NCBI GenBank assembly: GCA_036925085.1
Contig: JAUPFP010000025.1
Span: forward strand, 186,001-250,000
Direction: 5' to 3'
DNA: 64,000 nucleotides
Source: Brachycybe producta
Taxonomy: Eukaryota; Arthropoda; Diplopoda; Playtdesmida; Andrognathidae
The notes under the pieces are model-generated. The model saw only the letters and a list, made by a program, of their open reading frames with translations, did no database searches and was not told the origin of the DNA. This document shows positions 27,301 to 42,300 of the stretch, piece after piece (within the stretch, counting starts at the first letter, position 1; every line of letters starts with the position of its first letter). The position numbers were made by a program, and so were the translations under genes.

Positions 27301-30300
27301 GTCGCAATAGTAATAGTTGTTGAGTTAAAACAATAAATTCCATTTTTATTCCATAAAAAAGTTATTTTAAAGATATTGTCACAAAAAAAAATTATAAATA
27401 TATTATATTTTTCGTAATTCTTTTTTTTTTTGTTTCTAATGAACTTTGAAATTTTTTTTTGTTGTTGTTAAAAATGATTTGTTTTGTCTATGATAAAAAA
27501 ACATAATTAATTAAGATATCCTCATAATTAATTACTGTAATTTTTATCAATGATACAATCCGAACAACAATTAATAATCTATGAGACAATATCATGTTGT
27601 AATCACATTATCACTGAAGGGGCCATATGGCCCCTCCCTTCTTTCGCTATCTTTACTCAAGTATAAACAAACTCTTTAAAAAATACATATCTTAAAATAA
27701 ATATAACTAATAAATTATATGTAATTTTTTTTTCTCAATTCATCAATTTCTTAAATAAGTTTTTTTTTTTTCAAACAGGAAATCTTTAAAAAATAAGAAT
27801 TAATAATCCATTTAATATCTTAACAATAAAAACATATATAATTCCAATGCAAACATCACCTTAACCTTGGCCTTTTAGAATTGTGATTGATTGATGATAA
27901 ATACAGAACACAATTGGAAGATTATTTAAAGAAAAAAATAAAGTGAGATTATATTATAACAGTCAAATTGCAAAATCAGACATCCTGCAAAATGTACTAG
28001 TCAATTTGAGAAAACCTATATATTATTTGCTATTAAATTCTGTTAGTTTTAGAAGATTTGCATAATATTTAAATTTTTATATGGTAGAACACCACAGAAT
28101 AAGGAGATACACAGAAAGGGGGGAGGGGAAACAGAGCCATTAACTTGTGACAGATTTTGTTCTGCGCATGTGCACAAGTTTCCATAGATTTCTACGATAA
28201 AATTTTCTTTTCTAATACGTTTCAAAATGGCGGCTCCATAGAAGTGGCTTGAGTAACCGATTCCGTAATATTTTAAAACATTATAAAAGGGTTCAGTCAA
28301 GTAAAATTGGAAAACACTGCAGGCTTAAGTGATTGTAGGGAGCCCTGTAAAGGACATATGAGACATGTCGACTTTTGCCATATTTTCGACATGTCGAGTT
28401 TATTCTCGACATGTCGACTATTGCCGTATTTTCGACATATCGACTTTATTCTCAACATGTCGAGATTAAAAAAAAAAAAATCTCGCATGCCCTTTGCAGG
28501 GCTCCGTATGATTGTGAGCTAGCTACCCTTCTAGTTTCTAAAACACTTTTTATATTCTCTATATTTTTTGCACCTTTTGAAAAAGACAAGAGTTCAAAGA
28601 GCATTTATAATTTTAAAACAACGCAATAAACAAAAGTTTTTTTTGTACACACTCTGTAAATGACAAATTGTGAAAAATTTCAATTGAATTGCGTTGAAAA
28701 TTATACAATGAAGAAGAAGAAGAACACTTGTAATAAAAAAAAATGATTACTCAATTTTTTTGAACAAAAATATGACAGGCAAAAAAAAAAGATATGATTA
28801 TGTTATATTTATGTTAAGTGAAAAGAATTATAACTCAGTCCGATTGATACGAAATTAAGTACACTTTTAGGGTCAAATTCCAAGTATTTTTCTCTCCCTA
28901 AACATGTGGAGAAGGGAAGGGGGGTTGAACATTAATGGAGGAAGAAGAAAAAAAAATCCCCTTAAAGAGACCGTAATAAGTAACCTTACAGGTGTCCTTG
29001 TACACAAAAGATCATTGTGATTGAAGGCCACAAAATAAACCAAAGAATAACAAATATCTTTCAAAGAAAATAGTAAAAAATAAACGATTTTTATAGATTA
29101 GATCAGTTTTTTTTTTCTTTCTCCTCAGTAATCAATTCATATTGAACCTCCACTTCACAAGTGGATTAATTTAATTTAATGGGATGTCATAAGCGGCTGA
29201 TAAAATCACTTCAAAGATTAAAAAAAAATCACTTTGAAAATACTTTTAAGTGGTCAAGAAGGATGATTTTTTTTTTCCATCTCTCTTTCTAAATATATCG
29301 GTCTCTCTTTCTCCTTCTCTCTTCTTGTCTATTTAGTCTATTAATGTGGCTGAATAGATATTTATTTAGTTTTTGTCTCACCGAACGGCACCAATGCATT
29401 GGCTAATGCTTTAATGCTCAATAGACATTTTTTGTAAAATTTGGACGCAAAAACGTCAAGTGAACGTTTTTTTTTTTAAAGAAACAACATTATAAAAAAA
29501 AAACTCAATTGTTTTCAAAACTAGAATGGTAAAAGAATATGCTAAAAGTTTTTTCATAGCAATATCTTACAAAATAAAACAATTTTATAGTTCAGTTTGA
29601 AAAATGACCCATTTTTAGGTTTTTTTCAACGACATTTCATGAAAAATTATTTCCGCCTATTTTTCAAACTGTCATAAAAAGTTTATTTTGAAAAATATCC
29701 TCATGAAAAAATCGATTGGCCCTCCTAGACCAGAATCCTGGTTGCGCCACTGATGTTGTATTGTGTTGTTTTTCGTGAGGGAGGGCAGGCGCGGCACAAA
29801 CTCTAGCTACGCCACTGGCGTTGGCCTATGGCAGAGAGACCGTAAGAACCATGTGCTGCAATATAATAACTACAAAACTCAGTATGTTTCTTTCTCTAAA
29901 GCCTCGTTTTGACGATGATATAGTTTTCACGATAGTTGCTGTCATGAGAGCAGCAACTATCGCGAGAACTATATCATCGTGAAGACCACATGATAGTCAC
30001 TATCGCACTGTTGCGATAGCCCTATCACAACTATCTCGGTTTGACTAGATAGTTGATAGTACAGTCGCAATATAGTAATAGTTGTTGTGTGACCGCTTGT
30101 AGGGAAAAATATCCACTTTGTATAGGGAAATTTGGCTTCTGGAGGGAGAGAGAGGCAACACTGTTGTTGACTCAATGATATCCTGTGAAGTAGACGTCAC
30201 ACTGTCACATGTGACAGAACTATCACGTTACTGCAAGACATGCAACACAGTTGGCTATCGTGAGAGTGAACTATCGCAACTTTCATGACAGCTACTCTCG

Positions 30301-33300
30301 CCGTCAAAACGAGGCTTTAGTATCTCTTTCTCTCGAGGAAATGAATGAAACTGACCCTCAACTTTTTTTTTATCATGACAGAATTACTTTCAAAAGTGTT
30401 TACTATAAAAAGTTCTTTAAAAAAGAGACATGAGAGAGTCTTAACTGTTGAAAAGTAGGCTAAAGTTGTTGATTGCAACCTCACTTTAAAAAAAAACCTA
30501 TAAACCTTCCGTTCTAATTAACATACTTATGAAGTGGACACAACTTTAAAAGAATGAAGTTGGTTCATTTTCATAGTAAATAAAAACAGATAAGAGAGAG
30601 AGATATATCGAATGACCACTGGTTTCTCTCGTTTTCTACTCTCCCCCCTAATTCTCAATTTCCTCCTTCTTTTGGTTAAAAACTCGTGTTTTCCAAAATC
30701 TAGAACAAGTAATTATTTTTCATGTTGAGTGACAAATGTTGTTCCAACACTTTTGTCCTTGTTGCAATTTGCATAAATATTTTTCCATCACCACCACTCT
30801 TTTGACAACACAAGTAAAACATCAATTATAATATCACAAGACACACCACACATAACAAACACAGGCAGTTAGAAATCGGTCAGAACTTCAGTTGGCTTCG
30901 CCCTTGTTATGACGACCGGCGACTTCTAATTGGCTTTTTATGTAGTCTGACGTTGAAAAGGGCGGTGCATGTGACGTCAGACTACATAAAAAGCCAATTA
31001 AAAGTTGCCGGTCGTCATAACAAGAGCGGAGCCAACTGAAGTTCTGACCGATTTCTAACTGCCTTGTCATAACAACCAAAAGAATGAGATTTGTGATGGA
31101 CTCGATTTTATTACAAACCAATAACAACGAGAAAATGTCAAAATGCCAATTTGCCGCCGCTGGACACGGGTCAAATTACTCTAAATCGACCAATGTTCTT
31201 CTTTTTACATTTTTTTTTATAAAAAGTAGAATCTTCTTTTATAACTTCCTTCCTGAAACTTCTTTAAAAAAGGAAGTTAATTTGATGTACTTCTAAATGG
31301 TAATCAACTTGTTAACCTCGTCAAAAGTAATTTAATTGATAATGTTTTTTTTTAATCAGAAATTTAAGAAGAGAGGAACCGGTAATAGGCGAACCGGGTT
31401 CGAGTTAATTCTTGCTCTCATTAGAATTAATTTTAAGAAGAAATTTAAATTATATTTAAAAAAAAAACTGGAAGAGGAAGCAGAGAAGAAGCATAACGAA
31501 TTTAATCATAATTAAACATTTTATGACAACTTTCAAATTGGACAATTTGTTTTTCTTTGTATTCAAATTGTAATAAAAAGTTTATTTTGAAAGATATCAA
31601 ACATGAGAAATACCCCTTTAGTGATTGAGTTACCCTTCTAGTTTCTAAAACACTCAAGTTTCTTTTAAAAGGTGGTCGAAAATTTGATTATTTTGTCTTT
31701 CAGAAGTAAAATTAAGAAAAACTAGAAAGTCTTTTAGAGACTAGAAGGGGGAGTAGCTCTCAATCACTTAAGGGTATTTTCATGTTGATTATTTATATAT
31801 AAACTCACATACAAAGTTTATTTTGCAAGATAATAACATGAATTGAGATACCCTTCTAGTTTCTAAAAAAAACGGTTAAATTTCTCTTCATTTTGCACCT
31901 GAAAGATAAGAAAATAATCAAGAGTTTGAGAGAGGCGTTTATACTTTAAAGTGGTTTTAAAGTGATTTCTTTACTTTTCTAGTCTCAAATCACACATTTT
32001 CAAATTTCTGAAATTACTCGAAAGTCTTATTTTAATTATTGTATTTTTAGCAAACTTTTGATGAGAATAATTTTGTATTAAGAATAGAAATTGCAACTAC
32101 AATTATTCTTTTTTATTTCCAATCACAAAAAAACACAGGCAATTAGAAATCGGGACATACAGAAGTTGGCTCCGCCGCTTTTTATGACGACCGGTAACTT
32201 TAATTGGTTAGTTATGTAGTCTGACGTCACATGCTCCGCCTTTTTCAATGTCGAACCACACAACAAACCAATTAGAAGTTGCCAGTCGTCCTAAAAAGGG
32301 GCGGAGCCAACTTATGTATGTCCCGATTTCTAATTGCCTGTCAAAAAAACTGGTTAGAGGCTAGAGTCACTTAATCAGTAGCAGCTGTCAAGAGGAGAAC
32401 TCTTCTAGCCCTTATCCAGTCATTTTTGAATAATTGTAGCCTCTAGTAAAAAATAACTGACTAAACAGTTACTTTTTCTCTTCTTTCTCTCTCCATTTTA
32501 CTTTTATGTAACTTAACGTTGATTTAATTAGGGGGAGAGGGACCTTTAAGGTTAAGTCGTTATACAATTAAACTGTAATAAATAAATGACAATGGGACTA
32601 CTACTGTTCCAATAGTTGCACACATCAAAGGTTGCACTTATTTTCGAATTTTAAAGAAATAATGTTAATATTTTCTATAGTTTTTTTGGGATTACCATCT
32701 AAAGAGGAAGTTTTATTTGGCAATTGACCAACAGAACTATGGGTGCAATCGGAAAATTAATTACAATTTGTAACAAATAAAAATCTAGAAAGGTGATTGG
32801 ATTCACTTCCAAAACAATTCTTTAAAAGAATTTCTCCGGATATGCTTGATTTTGTAATTTTCTTCTCAAATATGAGGCCCATATTGAAAGCCTCATATGA
32901 AGGGGAGGCCATTTTGAAAACATGTGATTGTATATCTTAACATTCCTTAGCTCTAGGATGGCTTGCTTTCTTAAGAAAATAGTAGGTGGAGCTAGCACAC
33001 AATTCCCGAACACGTATTATTTATAGAGGAATAAACGTCTATAAATAAAGCTCGATATCGTGTTGAGGGAGCCCCACATACACACGCAGGTTTCCGGATA
33101 TGCTACTTTTCTGTTTTCTTAACAGTTAATAATTAGCTATTTCTGTCATTTCCGAATGCGCCACCCCCCAATGTTGGCCCCATGCCTCCTACTCCGTTAA
33201 AAAACGAAAAAAAAAAAACCCACACACGCAAACAAACATTAATAGATAGTTCGATTTGAAATGAACTAATAACCCAATTTTCGATTGATTTTTGGTCTTT

Positions 33301-36300
33301 CAACCAACACATAAAAAAAAATTGTCTAATAAAAATATAGAAATCCATTTAATGAATGGGGTCTTACATAAAATTAAGTGGCGAGGACACTTTTTCCTCC
33401 CATTTTTTAAACTCATTTTATTTTTTGATAACAAGAATGAATGACAGAAAAAAAAAACTTAATAACAAATTTTTAGAAAAGTAATTATTAGTTTAATTTT
33501 ATATTTCTTCTTCTGATAAACCAACATTTAATAAATAAACAGCTTGTTAGAAATTCGTATCACGTCCGGTATTTAAAAAAAAAATACGAAACTTTTGGAG
33601 TAACTTTTTTTTAAAAAAAAAAAGTAGACAATTTATTGCTTGCTATTATAGACTTTTTTTTTGGTTTAAGTAATATGTTTTAAGTAACTTATTACTTAAG
33701 AAGCTACCTCACTAAATTACTTCGAATAATCTCCGCAAAGAGCGCTAGCATCGTTTTTCTATTGAGCCCATAAACTCAATGTTAAAGAAAAAACGTTAAT
33801 TTTTAAAATACGCAACAGTCGCGGCGGCAGTATGTTTTATTTTTCATATTTAAAGTTGTCCAATTTTGACGGTTCAAAGTGCAATGTGCACCTTAAATAT
33901 ATGCCGATCGAGTGATGGAATGACAAAAAATTCGTAAGTGCGGTTCTATTTTTTTAAAAAATATTTCAAAATCGCAAATTTATGTTAAACTCCATTGAGT
34001 ACACGCGCTCTTAAGCAAAAAAAAACATCCATTAAAACGCTCATAAAAATACCGATAAAATAATTTTAAAAAACCACAATTAAACCACAGTGAAGCCAAT
34101 ACATTGGAGCACGTGCTGATTTTTTATGGTTTTTTAAGATTATTTTTAGTTATTTTTACGAACATTTTCATGGATGTTTTTTTTCTTCTTCTTATATTTG
34201 AGGTGTATTCATTGAAGTTTAACATAGTTAGAAATTCGTGATTTTGAAATATTTTTTTAAAAATAGAACCACACTTACCAATTTTTTGTCATAATATCAC
34301 TCGATCAGCATATATTTAAGGTGCACATTGCACTTTGAACCATCAAAATTGGACAACTTTAAATATGAAAAATAAACATATTGCCGCCGCGACTGCTGTG
34401 TATTTTAAAAATTAACGTTTTTTCTTTAACATATTGGGTCTATGAGCTCAATAGAAAAACGATGCTAGCGCTGTTTATGGAGACTTTTCGAAGTAATTTT
34501 GCGATCTTTGTAGCCTCTTAAATCATAATTTGACAAAACAAAAAACCCTCCCGTTTCCACCTTTTAAAATCGTCTTCTTAACTAACTAACCCTCTGAGTT
34601 TTCTTCTTAATAAACTTCCTTTTCCTTTCTCCTAAATATTATTTCATCGAAAAATGAATACAAAAACAAGGACAATCAATCCTGACTTAAAAACCACATA
34701 CAGAATTATTAGAATTGTTTGTTTTTAAAGAAATAGTAGTTAAGATTAAATACATAAATAGCCACATGCAATTAAGAAATTAATTAAAACTAGAAGAATA
34801 ATAACTTCTTGTTTACTTCTAACAAAAACAAACACCAGAAATTGTTGAAGGTTTTTTTTATTATTATTAATTTTTAGTTGTAACCCAACCGAGAAAAAAA
34901 AATTAATACAACAAACAAATTTCCTCCAACAAATATTTCTTTATTTTCAGAAGTTTTTTAAGCAAATTTTTTTTAAAATGTAAATTTAAAATTATGAATA
35001 CCAGATGCTCTCTCTCTCTTTCTTTCTTGTGCATTTTTTTTTAAAAATGCAATATTTTACTTACTAAAAATGATAATATAACCCTTTCATTTGATGATGA
35101 GATGATGTCACTGACGTAAATAACATGTTCACGAATTTTGTTATGTGTGACCTTAAAATGCACAAAAAAAACCCTCTTTTTTTTCCAAAAAACAAAACAA
35201 AAAATTATAATGAAATAAAAATCTCCCGTTTTCATTATATAGCTCCATAATAGACACCTTTTTCTTGTTTTTACTATTTAATATATTTAAAGAGTCAGAT
35301 CAGGTATTTTTTTTGGGCAGAAAACTGTTACGATATGTGAATTAATAAGTTTTTCCTTTAATTTTTTTTAGAATTTTCATATATACAAAATTTTTATAAT
35401 GGCAAAAAAAAAGTTTTAAAACATATTTTATACACAAAGGAGAATATGTACTGAAAATACTCTTTAAGAGGCTACATCGCAAAATTACTTCGAAAAATCT
35501 CCACAAAGAGTGCTAGCATCGTTTTTCTATTGAGCCCCATAGGCTCGATGTTAACGAAAAAACGTTAATTTTTAAAATACACACAGCAGTCGCGGCGGCA
35601 GTATGTTTATTTTTCGTATTTAAAGTTGTCCAGTTTTGATAGTTCAAAGTGCAATGTGTGCGCCTTAAATATTATGCTGATCGAGTGATAGAATGACAAA
35701 AAAATTGGTGTTTTTCTATTTTTAAAAAAATATTTCAAAATCGCCAATTTTTAACTCTTTATATTAAACTCCATTGAGTACGCGCTTGTAAGCAAAAAAA
35801 TCCATTAAAATGTAAAAATACGTAAAATACGTAAAAATACGTAAACATAATTTAAAAAAAAACGCAATTAAACCACAGTGAAGCCAACACATTGGCACAA
35901 GTACTGAATTTTTTCTGTTTTTTAAAAAATTATTTTTACGAGCATTTTAATGGTTGTTTTTGCTTATGAGCACGTACTCAATGGAGTTTAACATGAAGAG
36001 TTAGAAATTCGCGATTTTGAAATAGTTTTTAAAAAAACCGCACTTACCAATTTTTTGTCATTCTATCACTCGATCAGCATAATATTTAAAGTGCACATTG
36101 CAATTTGAACCATCAAAATTGGACAACTTTAAATATGCAAAATAAACATATTGCCGCCGCGACTGTTGTGTATTTTAAAAATTAACGTTTCTCCTTTAAC
36201 ATTGGAGTCTATGGGCTCAATAGAAAAACGATGCTAGCGCTCTTTGCGGAGATTTTTCAAAGTAATTTTGCAATGTAGCTTCTTAAATGACTGAGCTACC

Positions 36301-39300
36301 CTTCTAGTTTCTAAAACAATTTCTAGTTTCTCTTCATTTTCTTCATTGAAGACAGAATAACCAAGAATTCGAAAATCAGCTGTTCATAAAAAAACCATTC
36401 GTAATATTTTAAAATATACAAAAATATCGTAATTTGTACAAAAAAAAATTACAGTTGCCGCGAAAAAGTATCACAAAATATATTTTAAGGATAAAATAAA
36501 GGTTGAAAATCTTTAATATTCTTCTATAATAAGATATATAATAATATTATGAAGGATAAAGTAGATTATTAGTCGTGTTTAACCTACATTTGAATTTATA
36601 GAGAGAAGGAATGTCCTTCTGAAGGCCACAAAAACATACATTTGCCTCCCCCTCTCACCCCTTTTTTTTAGTACTAAGAAAAGTGATATATTTTCATCAT
36701 AATTATCACAACAATACTATTCATTGATCACAACAGACTTCCAAGTGTCAAAAGTGGTTGACCATTGGTCATTTCATTTCTAATACCTCTAGTACACACA
36801 CCTGATAATTTAAATGCATTTAAATAATAAACGTGTTCTACAGAGCCCCGTGAAGGACAAACAAACAATATGTCGAATTCAATTTATTCAGTTAATAATC
36901 TGAAAATATTGAGTTAATTAACTTAAATATAATAATATAAACTATTGACATTAAAATATTGATTTAGTATTTCAATTTAAAATATTAATAATTAAAGTCA
37001 ATTTTTATTTGGTGTTCATGTCCTTAACTGGATTCCGTATAATTCACTTAAAAAAACTTTTCAATTTAGATTTTAACCTAAAATTGTTTTCAAAAAAAAT
37101 TCCTTTGATTAATTAATAACATTATATTAAATGACTAAATATAATATTTCTCTTCTTTTGTTTTTCTGTTAACAATAACGATGACGTCATTAAAATGGAA
37201 ATGCAATTATGCAACACATATCGATCTTTCAGGTGTTTTAATTCCATTTTGAGAGAATTTCATGAATTTTTTTTTGTCAGCTATTAATTTAATATTAAAG
37301 TTTGATTAAATGTTTAATGAAACTTCAAAAATTATCTTCTCATTTATAAATAAATAATCTCTAATCTTATGAATTGTTAATCTCATTTGACGACAGAAAA
37401 TTCAGTCAGACTTAAAAAGAGATAAAAAAAATATTTAAAAAAAAACTGAAATAATTTCTTTTAAAAATAAACAACAAAAAGATATTCCCTTTTTTTTTGT
37501 AAAATTTACCGTTATCTTCAATCAAGAAGAAGAAGATCCATTATTACAATTAGGTCTTAATACTTGAAGAAGAAGAAGAAGAAAAAAAAAAACATGGCCT
37601 TGTGCTAAACTTTTTTTGTTGAAAAAAGTTTCTTCTTCACTTTTGTTTGACACTTTTAATTTTTTTAATGTTATTTTAATGTTCTTTTTAACATAATGCA
37701 AGAAAAAAAAATGAAATTTCTTCTAAAGTAACAAAAAAACCCATAAGAAGACAAAGAAAAACATAATTCTCTCATGTCAAAATTAGATGGGAGAAAAAAA
37801 AACACTTTCTTATAAGCTAGCCCATACACTATAAGACGCGGTCTGCAGACACGGTTTTCATTACACAAGGTCACAGTTTTCCCACAGGCAATTAGAAATC
37901 GGGACATACAGAAGTTGGCTCCGCCCTTTTTATGACGACCGGCAACTTCTAATTGATTTGTTGTGTGGTTCGACGTTGAAAAGGGCGGAACATGTGACGT
38001 CAGACTACATAACCAACCAATTAGAAGTTGCCGTTCGTCATAAAAAGGGCAGAGCCAACTGAATGAAGTTCGTCCCGATTTCTAATTGCCTGACAGTTTT
38101 CCATAGACAAGATAGATACGATGTATAATGACGGGCAAGTGTGCCCAGCACTAACTTTACGTTTGCTCCGCCCTTTTATAAGCGTCAGATCAAATAGCAA
38201 CCAATTAGAAATTGATGACGCTCATAAAAGGGCGGGGCAAACGAAAAGCTAGTGCTGGGCAGACCTGCCTGTAGTACTTGTGCATTTCTGTCTTGAGCAA
38301 AATAAGATGAAGAAAAAAAAACATTTTCTTATAAGCTAAGCTAGCCATACACTATAAGACGCGGTCTGCAGACACGGTTTCCATTAGACAAGGTTACAGT
38401 TTTCCACAGACCAAGATCTGTCATTAAAATGTATACTGTGCTTCTTCTCTGTCTCACAGACCGATATGCAATCCTCATACAATATTGAGATAAATGTGAG
38501 ATTTGGTCTGTGAGAAATCGTGTCTGCAGACCACGTCTCACAGTGTATGGATTGTGTCACTCACCCCTTTATATTAAGCTTAATAAGGCAAAAATAATTA
38601 TGATTTTGTTTAATCAAAAAGACTGTTCAGAGGCTAAAATCTAGAACTTTTTTTAAAAGTGATGATGATTACCTTTGTGAAAAAAAATTAGCCTCTAAAC
38701 AGTATTTGATTGAAAAAAGCATAATTGTATTCACCTTAATATAGCTCGGATTTTTATGCAATATCAAGCAAATGTTTCTCAATTTGTGGCCCAAGTGTCA
38801 ATTGTGAAATAATCATCATCATTAGAGCAACCTGCAATTACACTTTTTTTTAATAAAAAAAGGCTGGTTAGAGGCTAGATGTCGGGTTACTATTACTTGT
38901 CAACTAGTGTTCTAGCCTCTAACCAGTGGTTTTGTTTAAAAACAAACTGTTGTTTGATGTCTAAACGGGGATTGTTAATTCACAATTGGCTCTTGGGCCA
39001 CAGATTGAGAAACATTTGCATGATAATTGCATAAAAATTCGAGCCCTAATTATTAATATTATAACATCATCATGTCAATGTTTAAAATGCGTGAAAACAT
39101 ACGACCAAAAATTTATGAGCAATTTTAAGAGGGTTTTTTTTTAATATCCTAAAGTAAAACCACATTGTAGGTAGGTGGGACACATTATCATTATCAAATC
39201 TCTTGTCATGGTGACGATTAGGATTTTCTTCTTTTTTTTAATGTTTATTCTAGTCTCTAACGCCCCTTTTTGATGTACAGATAGATAGATAGAGAGAGAT

Positions 39301-42300
39301 GGGAAACCCTGTAATTTACAAAAAGGATATCTTTAGGGATAATCTTGATAGTCCCACACTTTGTGAAGTTCACACAACTTCTTTAAAAACACATAAATTA
39401 GATACTTGACAAGAGTTAAATCACTTTTTTTGGGGGGAAAAAAAGGGTTGAACCAGTTCATAAGTGACACCTGGTAACCTCCTCCACCCCCTTTTTTACT
39501 TGACACTAGGCTTGCCACCTGTGGAGGACAGTCCTCCATTCGGAAGAAATGTCCTCCGGCCAAGACCATCCTCCAGAAACGTATTTAAAGTTTTTCTACA
39601 ATTTATTGTATGGTGGTGGACATGTTTGCCTTTGTGGAGGACGGTCCTGGTCGGAGGACTGTCTTCCACAAAGGAGGAAAGGTATCAAAAGCCTACTGAC
39701 ACAAACAGGACATCAAACTCTTTGATTATTCCTGTCCTTCAGGTGCAAAATTAAGAGAGAAAAAAACACTTGAATGTGTTTTAGAAACTAGAAGAGTAGC
39801 GTAATAAGTACTATTGACTTAAAAGAGTATTTTCATTAATTTTATTGTCTGTAAAAAGTTTATTTTGAAAAATATCAACATGCAAAAATACCCTTAAGTG
39901 ATTCAGCTACCCTTCTAGTTTCTAAAATAATTTCAAGTATGAAAATGACCTAATATTAAGCAAAACGATGGTTTTTAATTTTGATCTATAAAAATTTTAT
40001 TTTGAATTATACCAACATGAAAATATCCTTAAGTGAATGAGCCACCCATCTAGTTTCTAGTTTCTTTTAATTTTGCTCTTCTGAAAGACAGATCTGTTTA
40101 TAAACAATTTTAAGTGCTAAATTGAACAAAACGCCAAACTAAATAAGCGCCATATTGAATGAACAAACACCAAACTAAATAAGCGCCATATTGAATGAAG
40201 AAACCCCAAACTAAATAAGCCCCATATTGAAGAAACGCCAAACTAAATAAGCGCCATACTGAATGAAGAAACGCCAAACTAAATCAGCTCCAATTTGAAC
40301 AAATGCAAAGCTAAATAAGCACCACTTTGAACAAACGCCTAAAAATGTCAAGTTTTTAAAAATCAATAACTTTTCTAATTCTTTACGAATCTGTTTCACA
40401 ACTACATTTAGATATATTCTTAAAACAATTAATTAACTTTAAAGTTTTAATTGTGTAGCAGTTATAATTTGTGAGATATTTTATTTTAAACTATTTCGCT
40501 TTACTCTCACTCTATACTTTTTGGTAAAAGACTTGAGTAGTTGGTTCTGAAACATACTGTATTTTAAACAATGGCATCAACAAAACGAAATTAATAATTG
40601 CCATATGAATTTCATGTGTTTAAAAAAACACAGTTAAGTGGGAAAAGGAAGAAACTTAGTTTAGATTAATATAATTATTTTAAAATGAAAGTGTGTGGTG
40701 AGGGGGGGGGGAGAGCAATAAAAAGTAAGAAGTAATCAATATTGTCGTTAAATGTGGACTCCCCTCCCCTCTAAAAGTGTTTAAAAGCACTTAATTAATA
40801 GTACAAGTTAATTACAAACACAAGAAAGAACAATCACAAAAAAAAGCATATCCAACCTCACCCTGTATCTTTGAGTATGAAGCGCTGTTTGCGCCATAGA
40901 AAGAATCAGTAGGGCTGCGGATTTTTATGCAATATCAAAAGCAAACGTTTCTCAATTTGCGGCCCAAGTGCCAATCATGCAGTAATCATCATCATCATCA
41001 TCATCAATAGAGAAACTACAATTATTATGTTTTTTCTAAAAAAAAAAAAGGCTGGCTAGATGTCTGGTTATTATCAGTTGTCAACTAGAAAGTTGTAGCC
41101 TCGAACCAGTGTTCATGACTTTTTTAAAAGGCATAAATTCAGGAAATTGGTTCTTGGGCCCACAGCTTGAGAAACATTTGCTTGAATATATTGCATCAAA
41201 ATCCGAGCCCTAAGTCTAATAAGTAAGGTCCAAAGTTTGCATAATGACAAATTTGCAAATGAATCACAAGAATAATCAATTATTTTACACTTTAAAACCA
41301 ACTTAAACTAAAAATAAAAATGTATAAATTGCATAATTTATTTTGAAAATTTGCATAAAACAACACGATTTCAATGTGTAAATATTGATGAGAAACCGCA
41401 ATTTCTGGTTTTGTTCAAGTGACCTAAAGATAATAAGTTGACCTAACATAATAAAAGCAAACAAACCCATTTATTTGTCATATCGTATTGCTTTTCACCT
41501 TAGTGACATTTTCACCTAATAGTCACATTGTCCAACTAATAAAATGACATTAACTAATTTAACCAAATAGTAAACTGACGGTTTTCCTCTCCAATTGAGG
41601 AAAAGTTTAATATAATTGTCGTCAGATGGAAACAGGGCTTTTAGATTAGTCTAAACTCAACTTTTTTTTTTTTTAAGTAAAAAGCCAAATATGAACCGCA
41701 AGTAGCTAGCTAGGGCTTGCCAAATTTCCGATATATCGATATTTATTTAAAAAATATCGTGCAATATTTAAACAAAAAATATCGTACTCGACATAGCGAA
41801 AAATCAAGAAAAGTACAAAAAAAAATTTAATATATCGAAAATATACTTGAGTGCTTGATTACAGCGATCACTAATACTAATTTATTTTATTTTCGATTTT
41901 TATCGATTTCTTTTAGATTTTTCGATATATCGTTAAAAATCGATTTTTTTTAAAATATCGGACCGATTTCGATTTTTCCAAAATATCGCCAGCACTAGCA
42001 GCAGCCCATATTCAAAAGTGTAATAAAACGTTTTATTTTGACAAAATATTAATATCATGATGAAATTACTTAAGTTTATCTTTACTTTTCTAGTTTTTAA
42101 CAGACTTTGGAATTTTCTGTAGAACAAATCTCATCTGATTTGAGCTGAATTGCATATTTTATTTTATAATAAATATAATAAATAACACAACTAGTTAACC
42201 AGGATCTCTTAAGATTTCATTTATTACTTAACCCGTCTTTAATTATAATAATTAAATGACGTCATGACAATTTTAAGTTTTTTTTTTAAATAATATATGC

